Shown here: positions 27,001-34,681 of the stretch, one piece after another
Layout: the number at the start of each line of letters is the position of its first letter
Position numbering within the stretch: position 1 is the stretch's first letter
NCBI GenBank assembly: GCA_021813745.1
Contig: JAKAJO010000105.1
Location: forward strand, 1 to 48,978
DNA from: Acidobacteriota bacterium
GTDB lineage: Bacteria > Acidobacteriota > Terriglobia > Terriglobales > Acidobacteriaceae
Reading direction: 5' to 3'
Length of the DNA: 48,978 nucleotides
Position numbers and translations under genes: made by a program
Notes under the pieces: model-generated
What the model saw: the letters and a program-made list of their open reading frames with translations, nothing else
Database searches by the model: none
Told to the model about the DNA's origin: nothing

Positions 27001-27851
27001 ACCACGCGTTGCAACTTACTCTGCAGGATCAGATGTCCAATGGACTCACCTTCCTGCTTGACGACACGTACTCGAAGACAATGTCGGATGCCGGCGATCT
27101 GCTCAACGGCGGTTCGCAAGGTGGGTATCGCGCTCCATCGGTACCCGGCCTTGGACCCAGATTTGATTGGGCACTTGCCGACTTCGATATTCGCAATGTC
27201 TTCCACTTCAGCGGCGGCTATCAGCTCCCGGTCGGCAAGAACCAGCGCTTCCTTGGCACCGCAAATCGGGCCACGGATGCAATCCTAGGTAACTGGGCTA
27301 TCAACTGGATCGTCACCCTTCAGGGCGGCCAGCCGCTCAACATCGGCTGTCCAACCGGCACAACCTCGGGCACGGGCTGCAATGCAATCAAGGTCGCCGG
27401 TCAGAGTCAGAAGCTTGGCATCCACACGCAGAACATAGGTGGCACCAACCTCCCCGTCTGGCTGGGTAATCCGGCTGCCTTCAATCAGCCATGCCTGCTC
27501 GGGCCCAATGGTCCCATTCCCAATTCACCCACCGGTTGCGTTCCGCTCACCGGCAGCGCAATCCTCGGTGATCGCCCTGGCCAGACGACAGGTCCAGGCT
27601 TCCATCGCATGGACTTCTCGCTGTTCAAGATCATTCCGATCAACGAGCGGTTCCACATGGAGTTCCGCTCCGAGTTCTTCAACATCCTCAACCATCCAAA
27701 CTTCAATGCTCCTGGTTTTGGTGGCAACGGCGTTGTCTCCATCTCCAACTCGACCAACTTCAACAATCCCAACTTCGGAGAAATTGGATCCACGCGTGAT
27801 GCTCCCTTCGATCCACGCCAGATCCAGTTCGCTCTGAAGCTCTACTACTGA
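24051..27851 (+). CDS. TonB-dependent receptor, Oar-like, with N-terminal carboxypeptidase-regulatory domain
   Basis: A 1266-residue outer-membrane receptor. The signal peptide (LFAGVAITCFCVLLLQGRSAFG) ends near residue 34. A CarboxypepD-reg beta-sandwich follows at about 36-125 (GSITGTVLDTSGAVVPNAQV, GYTFSPVRVGHYTVTV). The plug domain lies at about 145-260 (VNALPLNGRNFTFL, NNYLLDGIDNNS, IQEFNVQTADFSAQ, GAVMNATIKSGTN). The remainder is a long beta-barrel ending in an aromatic residue (LKLYY), as outer-membrane barrels do. This architecture is the Oar/acidobacterial type, thought to import large or glycan-type substrates by the TonB system. GGAGG lies 9 bases before the ATG. A strong terminator sits 10 bases after the stop. 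Confidence 0.93.
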   Translation: MCRDRNTNRWLRLFAGVAITCFCVLLLQGRSAFGQVDEGSITGTVLDTSGAVVPNAQVTLKSTDTGLTLETKSNSNGGYTFSPVRVGHYTVTVSAPGFATTTQKNLSLAIAQVLQVNVTLKLGQASETVEVSTAPPELQTEEASVGQVIGSQEVNALPLNGRNFTFLAQLGAGMQTPQADTRGNAASGAFSANGLRPAQNNYLLDGIDNNSNAVDFLNGTNFIILPPVDAIQEFNVQTADFSAQLGRSAGAVMNATIKSGTNSLHGTVWEFFRNNILDAKDWFEKNTPTPINAELRLNQFGASAGGPIVKNKMFFFGDYEGYRRVQGNTSGVLTVPTAAERTSNYTNLQDILNAQTTATARTDALGRTIPAGAILDPATTRLVTAGQVDPVSGLTAVNTDYVRDAFSSACGPGTKAYSLAACPDLNMLPAGRIDPNAVKLLNLYPNPTSQALVGNYNTSPNLYEHKNTFDIRGDYDPNTANQVFVRFSYNDDPQYIPGPFGGIADGGSFQQGIQTAKADQAVAGYTHVFTSTTVNQARIGWNHLHTTRFGPVGGQLGIPAQFGIQGIPQVNENGGLPAFGFGGLATLGSNNFLPSDEVSQTLQVTDDFTKIYGKHSFKMGIEFQNVKFSTLQPAWSRGQFDYNGSFADIPNNNNNTNGMAQFLLPPEAATVPGGVDYSGGSDQVYASNINKTYDQKIYFASYFQDDYKVTAKLTLNLGLRWDYFGPINETNGGQANFVPGGAPDNKPEFLIPATGKDNRQLSTSFTTLLAKDGITLVSTDKYGQGLVQTQKTNIAPRIGLAYEMTPKLVGRAGFGIFYNSFENQGYGPNIGENYPFVYNFDYVPQGTDSEVAPVSLNTPFAGCATAGPGGTATFEAGFSCIQFSPLQVNASGLGLQGLQFDYKTPRTYSANLTLQYAVTRSLSAQAAYVFTDSQHLQAGVGTNNVSTLLPAGHSTSDTYPNNEVPFPDFSHGASYQMTVGASIYHALQLTLQDQMSNGLTFLLDDTYSKTMSDAGDLLNGGSQGGYRAPSVPGLGPRFDWALADFDIRNVFHFSGGYQLPVGKNQRFLGTANRATDAILGNWAINWIVTLQGGQPLNIGCPTGTTSGTGCNAIKVAGQSQKLGIHTQNIGGTNLPVWLGNPAAFNQPCLLGPNGPIPNSPTGCVPLTGSAILGDRPGQTTGPGFHRMDFSLFKIIPINERFHMEFRSEFFNILNHPNFNAPGFGGNGVVSISNSTNFNNPNFGEIGSTRDAPFDPRQIQFALKLYY

Positions 27852-27860
27852 GCTAGAATG

Positions 27861-27910
27861 AAGGCACCCCGGCAGCAGGCCGCTCAGGCTTGCCTCCGGG
27901 GTGCCTTTCT
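27861..27910 (+). terminator. Strong intrinsic terminator after the TonB receptor
   Basis: Twelve-base perfect arms, AAGGCACCCCGG at 27861-27872 and CCGGGGTGCCTT at 27896-27907, with further pairing possible in the loop, are followed by a short T-rich stretch. It overlaps the upstream open part of the next frame, which supports starting the TPR-B gene at 27951 instead of 27858. Confidence 0.85.
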
Positions 27911-27950
27911 GCGTAGCACATTGCTCACGCGGTCAATTCGGAGGCAGTTG

Positions 27951-29366
27951 GTGAGCAAGGGGCCTCATCTTTACCGCATCGGGTTAGTTCTCATCTTCGC
28001 GCTGGTTCCGTGCGCCATGGCGCAGCAGCTCTCCAAGCAACAGCTCGACGCCGATTACCAGGCTGCCGTCAACGATTTCAACGCCGGCCTGTACCAGGAA
28101 GCCGCGGACAAACTGGAGCCGGTCCTGCCGTATGCGACGCGCAGCTACGTCGTGCACGAATTGCTCGGCCTTGTCTACGCCGCTCTCTCGCAAAACGACA
28201 AGGCACTCGAGCAACTCAAGCTCGCCGTGCAGCTCAACCCCAATTCCGCGGATGCCCGCACCAACCTTGGCGCCTTCCTGATGCGCACCGGTCAACACGC
28301 CCTCGCCGTCGAGCAATTCATCAAGGCGCAGCAGCTCGCTCCCAAGGATTACGAGTCCAATCACGACCTCGGCGAGGCCTACGTCCAGACCGGCAAGCTA
28401 CAGGAAGCACAGCGATTTCTTGAGACTGCATGGCGCATTAATCCCGGCGACTACGGCAACAGCTACGACCTGGTCATGGCCGATTTCCAGCTTGGCAAAC
28501 TGGCTGACGGCCGCGAAGTCGCCCTCCAGACCTTGCAGAAAAACAACACCGGCGAGTTGCACAATCTCCTCGCCCAGATTGACGAGAAGGACGGCAAGTT
28601 CCTCGACGCAGCCAACGAATATGAGGCCGCCGCTCACATGGATCCCAGTGAAGACAATCTCTTTGACTGGGGCAGCGAGATGCTTCTACACCGCACCTAT
28701 GAGCCGGCCATCTCCATCTTTCAGCAGGCGACCCTCCGCTATCCGCATTCGCCTCGCCTCTTTATCGGCCTTGGGCTCGCCCTTTACTCCCGCGGGAAAT
28801 ATGATGAAGCCGTCAAAGCCCTCATGACCGCGATCGATCTCGCTCCAGCCGATCCGCGCGCCTACTACTTCCTCTCGAAAGCGTACGACTTGTCCCCCAA
28901 TCAAGCCGACGAAGTCATTGCGCGCTTCCAGCGTTATGCAGCCCTCAAGCCAGACGATGCCAAGGCGCAGTTCTACTACGCGCTCAGCCTCTGGAAGGGT
29001 AAGCGTGCCCAAAACGCCAGCGTCAACACCAGCACCATCGAGTCTCTTCTCAGAAAGTCGATTGAGCTCGATCCTGCATTCCCTCAGGCACTGGTCCAGC
29101 TTGGCGACCTCTACGAAGACCAGCATCAATACGATAAGTCGATTCCTCAGTACGAGCGCGCCTTGCAGCTTGATGCCAACATCTCCGATGCGCATTACCG
29201 GCTCGGCACGGACTACGTGCACGTCGGCCAGCGCGACAAGGCCCAGAAAGAGTTCGCCATCTATCAGAAGCTCCGCGCTGAGCATCTCGCAGAGGTCGAT
29301 AAGGAGCGGGCGGAGGTCCAACAGTTCGTCTACACCGCCCGCACTCCCGAGGCGCCAAAGCCATGA
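27951..29366 (+). CDS. Exported TPR protein (TPR-B)
   Basis: A 471-residue protein starting at GTG 27951 with GGAGG six bases upstream (27940-27944); the in-frame ATG at 27858 lies in the terminator and is rejected. A signal peptide is clear (LYRIGLVLIFALVPCAMAQ). TPR repeats follow through most of the protein. The segment LFDWGSEMLLHRT and the charged tail (KAQKEFAIYQKLRAEH, RAEVQQFVYT) match TPR-A at 11729-13423, so these are paralogues placed on either side of the block. It heads the phosphatase-like set: the next gene begins 42 bases after its stop, in the same frame. Whatever escapes the terminator, or a promoter at 27908-27940, would express it. Confidence 0.85.
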   Translation: MSKGPHLYRIGLVLIFALVPCAMAQQLSKQQLDADYQAAVNDFNAGLYQEAADKLEPVLPYATRSYVVHELLGLVYAALSQNDKALEQLKLAVQLNPNSADARTNLGAFLMRTGQHALAVEQFIKAQQLAPKDYESNHDLGEAYVQTGKLQEAQRFLETAWRINPGDYGNSYDLVMADFQLGKLADGREVALQTLQKNNTGELHNLLAQIDEKDGKFLDAANEYEAAAHMDPSEDNLFDWGSEMLLHRTYEPAISIFQQATLRYPHSPRLFIGLGLALYSRGKYDEAVKALMTAIDLAPADPRAYYFLSKAYDLSPNQADEVIARFQRYAALKPDDAKAQFYYALSLWKGKRAQNASVNTSTIESLLRKSIELDPAFPQALVQLGDLYEDQHQYDKSIPQYERALQLDANISDAHYRLGTDYVHVGQRDKAQKEFAIYQKLRAEHLAEVDKERAEVQQFVYTARTPEAPKP

Positions 29367-29408
29367 GCTTGCTTCCCCACGCACGTCGCCAACAGAAAGG
29401 ATGATGCG

Positions 29409-30554
29409 CTGAATCCCCTCGAATTAGCTCGCAATCTGAGCCGAACACGGCGCGACTTCCTGCGCGACGCGGCTCACCTCGCTCTTGGCAGCACCCTTGT
29501 CACAGCCAGTCCTTTCGTGCGCGCTGAGAGCGCTCGCCGCAAGCGCAAGATCATCGTAGTCACCTTCGGCGGCGGCGCCCGCGATCAGGAAACCTTTGCC
29601 CCGCAGGGCCAGGAAAACATCCCCAATATGATGAAGGAGCTCATCCCGCAGTCCAGCTTCTTCACGCACGTTACGAACCAGGGCATTCTCGGCCACTATG
29701 TCGCCACCGCTAGTCTTACCACCGGCACTTATGAGACGTTGAACAACTTCTCCGCCGTGCCGCCGGATCACCCCACAGTCTTCGAGTACTTCCGCAAAGA
29801 CCTGCACCGGCCACCCACAGACGCCTGGGTCGTCGCTCCCAGCAACGGTTTCAACCGCATCGGCGAAAGCAACTGCAGCTCCTACGGCCAGGGACTCGGC
29901 GCCGCCGTCATCCTGCCCAAGCATCTCCTCGCCGCTGCCAGCTCCGGTTCCAAGGCCAACATCGACCACCTGCTGCGCGACAACTACGAGAACCCGCTCT
30001 ACACGCCCCAACTTTCCGGTAATGAGTTCCAACTGAGCCAGCTCGAGCGCGTCCTGCGCCTTTCCGTCGACGACTTCACCGCCCACGCACGCACCCTTTC
30101 CAGTCCCGATGAGCTCTCGCTTTACATTGCCCGCCGCCTCATGGAGCAGGAAGCTCCCGGGCTCCTCTGGATCACAATGCACGACATCGACATCGCTCAC
30201 TCCGGCGCCTATTCGCTTTATATGGATGGCATCCGCCGCACAGATCGGCTCTGCTATGAGCTCTGGCAAGCCGTGCAGCAGAATCCTGAATACGCGGGAA
30301 ACACCACCATGTTCATCCTGCCTGACTTCGGCCGCGACTCCGATTACGACTCCGGCGGCAATGGCTTCCAGCATCACCGCACCGGCGACATCGCCAGCCG
30401 CACCACGTGGATGATGGCTCTCGGCGTCGGCATCCGTCCCGGCATGATCTACGACGACCCCATCCAGTCTGTCGATCTCGTTCCCAGCCTCGGCGCCATC
30501 CTGGGCTTTGACGCCGTCCAATCGTCCGGAAAGCCGATCAAGGAGCTCCTGTAA
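29409..30554 (+). CDS. Tat-exported alkaline-phosphatase-superfamily-like protein, copy 1 (AP-1)
   Basis: The best start is CTG at 29409 with AAGGA seven bases upstream; it gives a 381-residue protein beginning NPLELARNLSRTRRDFLRDA, a full Tat signal. A GTG at 29517 would remove the signal. The body has features of the alkaline phosphatase/sulfatase fold: a first strand KIIVVTFGGG, a likely nucleophile region GHYVATASLTTG, then HDIDIAHSGAY, TTMFILPDFGRD and NGFQHHR that could supply the metal-binding Asp and His. The Asp normally ending the first strand is absent (FGGGARDQ). It is a paralogue of the gene at 31892. The partner gene follows after 5 bases. Substrate unknown; a DUF1501-like assignment is the alternative. 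Confidence 0.65.
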   Translation: MNPLELARNLSRTRRDFLRDAAHLALGSTLVTASPFVRAESARRKRKIIVVTFGGGARDQETFAPQGQENIPNMMKELIPQSSFFTHVTNQGILGHYVATASLTTGTYETLNNFSAVPPDHPTVFEYFRKDLHRPPTDAWVVAPSNGFNRIGESNCSSYGQGLGAAVILPKHLLAAASSGSKANIDHLLRDNYENPLYTPQLSGNEFQLSQLERVLRLSVDDFTAHARTLSSPDELSLYIARRLMEQEAPGLLWITMHDIDIAHSGAYSLYMDGIRRTDRLCYELWQAVQQNPEYAGNTTMFILPDFGRDSDYDSGGNGFQHHRTGDIASRTTWMMALGVGIRPGMIYDDPIQSVDLVPSLGAILGFDAVQSSGKPIKELL

Positions 30555-30559
30555 CCGCC

Positions 30560-31771
30560 ATGCTTCCCCGCGATCTCCAACCCGAGCAGTTTGCGGCCTA
30601 TCCCCCTCAGGCTCGGCAGCTCGCTGTCGCTCACATCGATCTCTTTCGTCAGCTCCCCATCAGCTTCCTGCCCAGCATGCTCCGGCAAGTCATCGAATAC
30701 GACGACAAGTTTCCTGCCGAGCGCCAGTCCATTGATGCCGAACTCGGTGTCCTGTCCCGCCTTAGCTCCAGCGATCTCCTCCAGCGATTCCAGGCTTTCG
30801 CCAACCTCTCCATCCCGTCCAAACTTGAGAATTACGATTGGGTCAACCATCCCGCGCAGTTTGTTGAGCAGCAATCTGCCTATCTCTGGTCCACCCATCA
30901 GCTCGACAACTTCCGCAAAGCCGCCACAGAGTACGGTGAGCAGTTACAGGCCGCCTTGCCGCCAGTGCAGCTTCCCGCGCGCCGGCTCGGCATCGCCATC
31001 GTTGGCCAGGGCGTTGAAGCCAGCTCCACGCCGCTTTTTCGCAATCTTCGCCCCCACGGCACCTTCTTCAACCAAGTCATCCCGCAGAATGGCCTCGCGC
31101 AGCTCTTCGACGCTGTAACTGCCCGTGCAAAGAGCTTTCCCAGTCCCTATGCGCACTGGGTTGTCGAGGGCGGAGCTCTTCCCGCCACGCGCGCTCCCGG
31201 CGTCACCTGCGTCTCCTACGACGGCCTCGAGCCCGTCCGCTCTGCGCTGCTCAACTTCATCCAGGGGCAGATTCAGCGTCCCGGTATGGGCCCCGAAGAA
31301 TTGCGCACGCGCCTTGCCGAGCTCACTCCCGCTGACCTTGGCATCAGCTCCACCAGCGACCAGGTTCTTAGCCGCTTCCAGGTCAAAGTCCTCACGGAGG
31401 GCTCCGGAACGCAAATCTTCAGCACCACCTTTGCGCAGTGGACTGCCCGCGAAGCGCTGCGCCGCGCTCAGGCACTCACCCTCCTCGTCCACTTCACGCC
31501 CCGTCAGCGCCAGTTGCCGATGAACGAAATGCTCTCCAATGCCGTCCCCCATCCCACACTCGATCCCGCCGGTTCCCTCGTCGATGCTGACATGGGTGCC
31601 TACTACAACTGGATCAATCAGCAGCGGCTCCCCGGCGCACAGGACTCTGCCTTCATCGCGTGGTTTGAGGGGCACGCGCAGGCCGTCGTCATCGCCCCAA
31701 CCCTCCCGCGCGGCGTCGTATCCACTTCAGCCATGACGCTCACCCAACTCGTCCAGCTCGCTCTCGCCTGA
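30560..31771 (+). CDS. Unrecognised protein, partner copy 1 (PTN-1)
   Basis: A 403-residue protein with no signal peptide or membrane span visible, so probably cytoplasmic. I do not recognise the family. It starts 5 bases after AP-1 and is clearly paralogous to the gene at 33209: compare LPISFLPSMLRQVIEYDDKF with LPVTFQPFVHQQLSEWDFLF, FAQWTAREALRRAQ with FVEWGASEALRRAR, and similar C-terminal segments around DPAGSLVDADMGAYYNWI. A central RRLGIAIVGQG may begin an alpha/beta domain. The strict pairing with an exported AP-like protein suggests a function tied to it, for example as a chaperone or assembly factor held in the cytoplasm until Tat export. This is inference. Confidence 0.6.
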   Translation: MLPRDLQPEQFAAYPPQARQLAVAHIDLFRQLPISFLPSMLRQVIEYDDKFPAERQSIDAELGVLSRLSSSDLLQRFQAFANLSIPSKLENYDWVNHPAQFVEQQSAYLWSTHQLDNFRKAATEYGEQLQAALPPVQLPARRLGIAIVGQGVEASSTPLFRNLRPHGTFFNQVIPQNGLAQLFDAVTARAKSFPSPYAHWVVEGGALPATRAPGVTCVSYDGLEPVRSALLNFIQGQIQRPGMGPEELRTRLAELTPADLGISSTSDQVLSRFQVKVLTEGSGTQIFSTTFAQWTAREALRRAQALTLLVHFTPRQRQLPMNEMLSNAVPHPTLDPAGSLVDADMGAYYNWINQQRLPGAQDSAFIAWFEGHAQAVVIAPTLPRGVVSTSAMTLTQLVQLALA

Positions 31772-31791
31772 GACACTTCAGGACTCTCGCA

Positions 31792-31821
31792 TTGCTCCTT
31801 CCATCACGTCCGTCCTATAAT
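31792..31821 (+). promoter_or_regulatory. Sigma-70-type promoter before AP-2
   Basis: TTGCTC at 31792-31797 and a perfect TATAAT at 31816-31821 are separated by 18 bases, in the 120-base gap between the first pair and the second. It would allow the second pair to be transcribed independently. Confidence 0.6.
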
Positions 31822-31891
31822 CCTTCCAACTTTGGATCCACCGTCATTCCCCACAGCTGGACTCGGAGAAACTCCTTGAGTGAGGTGGAAT

Positions 31892-33139
31892 ATGGAGAGC
31901 GATTCTCCAGACCGCACACCCATCCCAGCTGCCCTCCCTTGCACTGAAAAGGCTTTCGTCACTGAGCCTGAACTCGACCGCTCCAAACGCGACTTTCTTC
32001 GCGCCGCTGGTCTGCTCGTCGCCGGCTCCCTGCTGCCCCAGCTCAAAGCCCAGTCGCAACAGGAGCCTCTCACCGTCGGCTCAGGACATAAAGTGATCGT
32101 CGTCCTCATCGGCGGGGTTCGCCGCGCTGAAACCTTTTCCCGCGAAGGCCTAGCCAATCTTCCCCATCTCACTGGCCCTCTCTTTGGCCACTGCCTCTTT
32201 TATCCCCACACCCGCAATGAGGGCGTCACCGCTCACTTCAACGCCATTTCCAGCGTCCTTACCGGCAACTGGCAGCGCGTGGATGACTGGGGCAAACTGG
32301 CTCCCACCACACCGACCCTATTTGAGCAGTTCCGCAAAGATCTGCGCGCTGGCCGTAGCGATACCTGGATGGTCGCAAGCAACAAGGCACTCACCAGCCA
32401 GATTGGCGCCAGTTCCTCGCCTCACTTCGGCCCAAAGTACGGCGCCAATGTCGTCTTCCCCAAGCAACTCATGCTCATGGCCGTCGAGGAGGCTCTGCGC
32501 GATGGAAGAACCGCCAGCATGGCTGACCGCGCGCGTGTGCAGACCGAACTCCAGTCCGCCCTCGAAGGCAGCAACTACGAAGGCCTCGGCTGGAACGTCT
32601 TCGATGCATCCGATCAACTCGATCCCCGTGTTCGGGGTACGATCGAATCTGCCATCGCTGGCTTCGTGCACAACGATGGACCCACTTCCGGCGACGAACT
32701 GACCTTCTTCATGACGCGTGAAATCATGCGCAAGTTCGCGCCCTCGGTCCTCACCGTGGTCTTCTCGGATGTCGAAGCCGCGCACTTTGGTTCCTACGCC
32801 ATGCACCTCGCCGGCATCCGTACCGTTGACCGGCTCTGTGCCCAAATCTGGCAGGAAGTGGAGCAAAACCCTTCGTATCGCGGCCAGACCACTCTGCTCA
32901 TCCTTCCGGAATTCGGTCGCGACCCAGACGGCTCCTCCACCAACGGTTTCTTCAACCATCGCGCCAACGAGGAGTCCACCCGCGATACCTGGATGCTGGC
33001 TCTCGGCGCCGCGGTCGATCGTCCGCAAGTCGTCGAAAGGCCCATCCGCCACGTTGATCTCTGTCCCACACTGGCCGGTCTGCTCGGCTGCAAGCCTGTC
33101 GAGATGCAGGGCGTGCGCCTTCCGGAGTTCCATGCCTGA
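31892..33139 (+). CDS. Tat-like exported alkaline-phosphatase-superfamily-like protein, copy 2 (AP-2)
   Basis: A 415-residue paralogue of AP-1 from ATG 31892, preceded by GAGGTGG; a GTG at 31880 would add four residues. The N-terminal SKRDFLRAAGLLVAG resembles a Tat signal with Lys-Arg in place of Arg-Arg. Shared blocks with AP-1 include a first strand VIVVLIGGVRRAETF, PTLFEQFRKDLRAGRSDTWMV, DVEAAHFGSY, TTLLILPEFGRD and NGFFNHR. As in AP-1 the expected first-strand Asp is missing. The two copies are diverged, so the duplication is old. It is followed by a partner paralogue after 69 bases. Confidence 0.65.
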   Translation: MESDSPDRTPIPAALPCTEKAFVTEPELDRSKRDFLRAAGLLVAGSLLPQLKAQSQQEPLTVGSGHKVIVVLIGGVRRAETFSREGLANLPHLTGPLFGHCLFYPHTRNEGVTAHFNAISSVLTGNWQRVDDWGKLAPTTPTLFEQFRKDLRAGRSDTWMVASNKALTSQIGASSSPHFGPKYGANVVFPKQLMLMAVEEALRDGRTASMADRARVQTELQSALEGSNYEGLGWNVFDASDQLDPRVRGTIESAIAGFVHNDGPTSGDELTFFMTREIMRKFAPSVLTVVFSDVEAAHFGSYAMHLAGIRTVDRLCAQIWQEVEQNPSYRGQTTLLILPEFGRDPDGSSTNGFFNHRANEESTRDTWMLALGAAVDRPQVVERPIRHVDLCPTLAGLLGCKPVEMQGVRLPEFHA

Positions 33140-33208
33140 CCACCTCACACCATTGAACGCATCGGCTGGCAACACTTTGCGAATTCCTCATCATCCTGGA
33201 GGTCTGTC

Positions 33209-34495
33209 ATGGAGATGAATCTGCCCGGCGATCTGCCTCCGCAACTCCAACAGGCTATTGGTAGTGGTCTGCTCCAGCGCCTCCCTGTCACATTCCAGCC
33301 CTTCGTCCATCAACAGCTCAGTGAGTGGGACTTTCTCTTCCCCAATGAGCGCCGCTCTGTTCAGCGTCTCCTGCTCTACGTGAACTCTCTGCCGCCCACG
33401 CAGTTCAACGCGCTCTTTGCGCCGCTTCTTCAGCTTGAGGACAAGATGGGCGTGCGCACCTGGCAGTTCTCCACCACCGAGCAAACCATCCTCAATGCAT
33501 CGCTTCTTGCGCGGTCACCCTACTATCAGCAATGGCGTCAGGCCGTGCAGAACGTCTTTGACGCCTCCGATGCCTACGCCCTCAAAACGGGCGCCAGCGT
33601 GGCTCGGCGCAGACTCGTGCTGCTCAATATTCCTGCCTATCTGCCTGTCGACAAAGCCACCGCCTGGACCCGCTGGCAGGGAATCGGCTTCGTGCAGCCC
33701 CTCGATCTCTCCGCAGCCCACGCCTCAGGGACTCTCGCATTCCTGTTATTTGGAGAGAAAGCCGCATCTCCCAGTCTGCTCCAGGCCGCTCAGCAACCCG
33801 ACGATCACTCGCCTGCGCAAGCCTGGATCATCGATGCCGGCGACAACCTCATCCGCGCCGCGCTTCAGGATCAGGCCGCCGCGCATTCCACCTCAACGCC
33901 CACTCTGCTTGGATATAAGCGACTCGATACCTACCGCCAGAATTTTTCCAATGAGATGAATACCATGCGCCGGGATCTCGTCGATGCGGACAGTGTCTAC
34001 GACCGTCTGCGCAAAGTCGATGTCCGCCCTTGGTGCCCGCCCGAAGCCTCTGCTCCATCCATCCGCGAATTTCTCCGTGCGTTGTATCTCTCCGGAAATG
34101 GCGCCGTCATCTTCGGCAACTCCTTTGTCGAGTGGGGCGCTTCAGAAGCGCTTCGTCGCGCGCGGCCTTCGCTCCTTACCGCCCAATTTGACCTGCGCTC
34201 CAAGCCCAAACCCTTTACCGGAGTCGCCGTCTTCGATAATCCCGACAAGGTCAATCCTCTGCCTTCCGTCGATGACCCTCAGGGCAGCGCTCTCGACGCC
34301 CAGATGCTTTCCCTCTATATATGGCTCGCCGCGCTCCGCTTCACGGAGTACCAGCATGACACCGTCTGCATCTGCATGGCAGAAAGCATCGCGGAGGCCT
34401 ACATCGTCGCGCCACCTCAGTTCTCCCTCCAGCGCAACCCTCGGCCCCTTTCCATCGACACCCTGCGTCAGCAGCTCAAGACATGGCTTGCCTGA
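33209..34495 (+). CDS. Unrecognised protein, partner copy 2 (PTN-2)
   Basis: A 428-residue protein of the same unknown family as PTN-1, start ATG 33209 with GGAGG about six bases upstream. Conserved blocks are LPVTFQPFVHQQLSEW near the N-terminus, FVEWGASEALRRARPSL in the second half and DPQGSALDAQMLSLYIWLAAL near the end. No signal peptide or membrane span is seen. It is the last gene of the exported-protein block before hrcA. Its paralogue sits in the same position behind AP-1, so the module is AP-PTN, AP-PTN. Function unknown. Confidence 0.6.
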   Translation: MEMNLPGDLPPQLQQAIGSGLLQRLPVTFQPFVHQQLSEWDFLFPNERRSVQRLLLYVNSLPPTQFNALFAPLLQLEDKMGVRTWQFSTTEQTILNASLLARSPYYQQWRQAVQNVFDASDAYALKTGASVARRRLVLLNIPAYLPVDKATAWTRWQGIGFVQPLDLSAAHASGTLAFLLFGEKAASPSLLQAAQQPDDHSPAQAWIIDAGDNLIRAALQDQAAAHSTSTPTLLGYKRLDTYRQNFSNEMNTMRRDLVDADSVYDRLRKVDVRPWCPPEASAPSIREFLRALYLSGNGAVIFGNSFVEWGASEALRRARPSLLTAQFDLRSKPKPFTGVAVFDNPDKVNPLPSVDDPQGSALDAQMLSLYIWLAALRFTEYQHDTVCICMAESIAEAYIVAPPQFSLQRNPRPLSIDTLRQQLKTWLA

Positions 34496-34532
34496 GAAGG
34501 CTCCTCCTCGCTCGCCCGCATCCCTGCACTCC

Positions 34533-34562
34533 TTGACAGTGTGATTTTTGGGTTCCTAGAAT
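34533..34562 (+). promoter_or_regulatory. Sigma-70-type promoter before hrcA
   Basis: A perfect TTGACA (34533-34538) and TAGAAT (34557-34562, 5 of 6) are separated by 18 bases, in the gap before hrcA. It gives a leader of roughly 110 bases. No CIRCE-type inverted repeat (TTAGCACTC-N9-GAGTGCTAA) accompanies it. Confidence 0.65.
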
Positions 34563-34681
34563 CTATATATGCGCGAGGATTGCTTTCTCCTTATAAAAAG
34601 CTGAAAGAAATCCACTTAGCGTGCGGCCTGAGTTGGCAAGGCCGTCGGCCCACGCAAGCATGCCTCAGGGGAGCGGAACAG

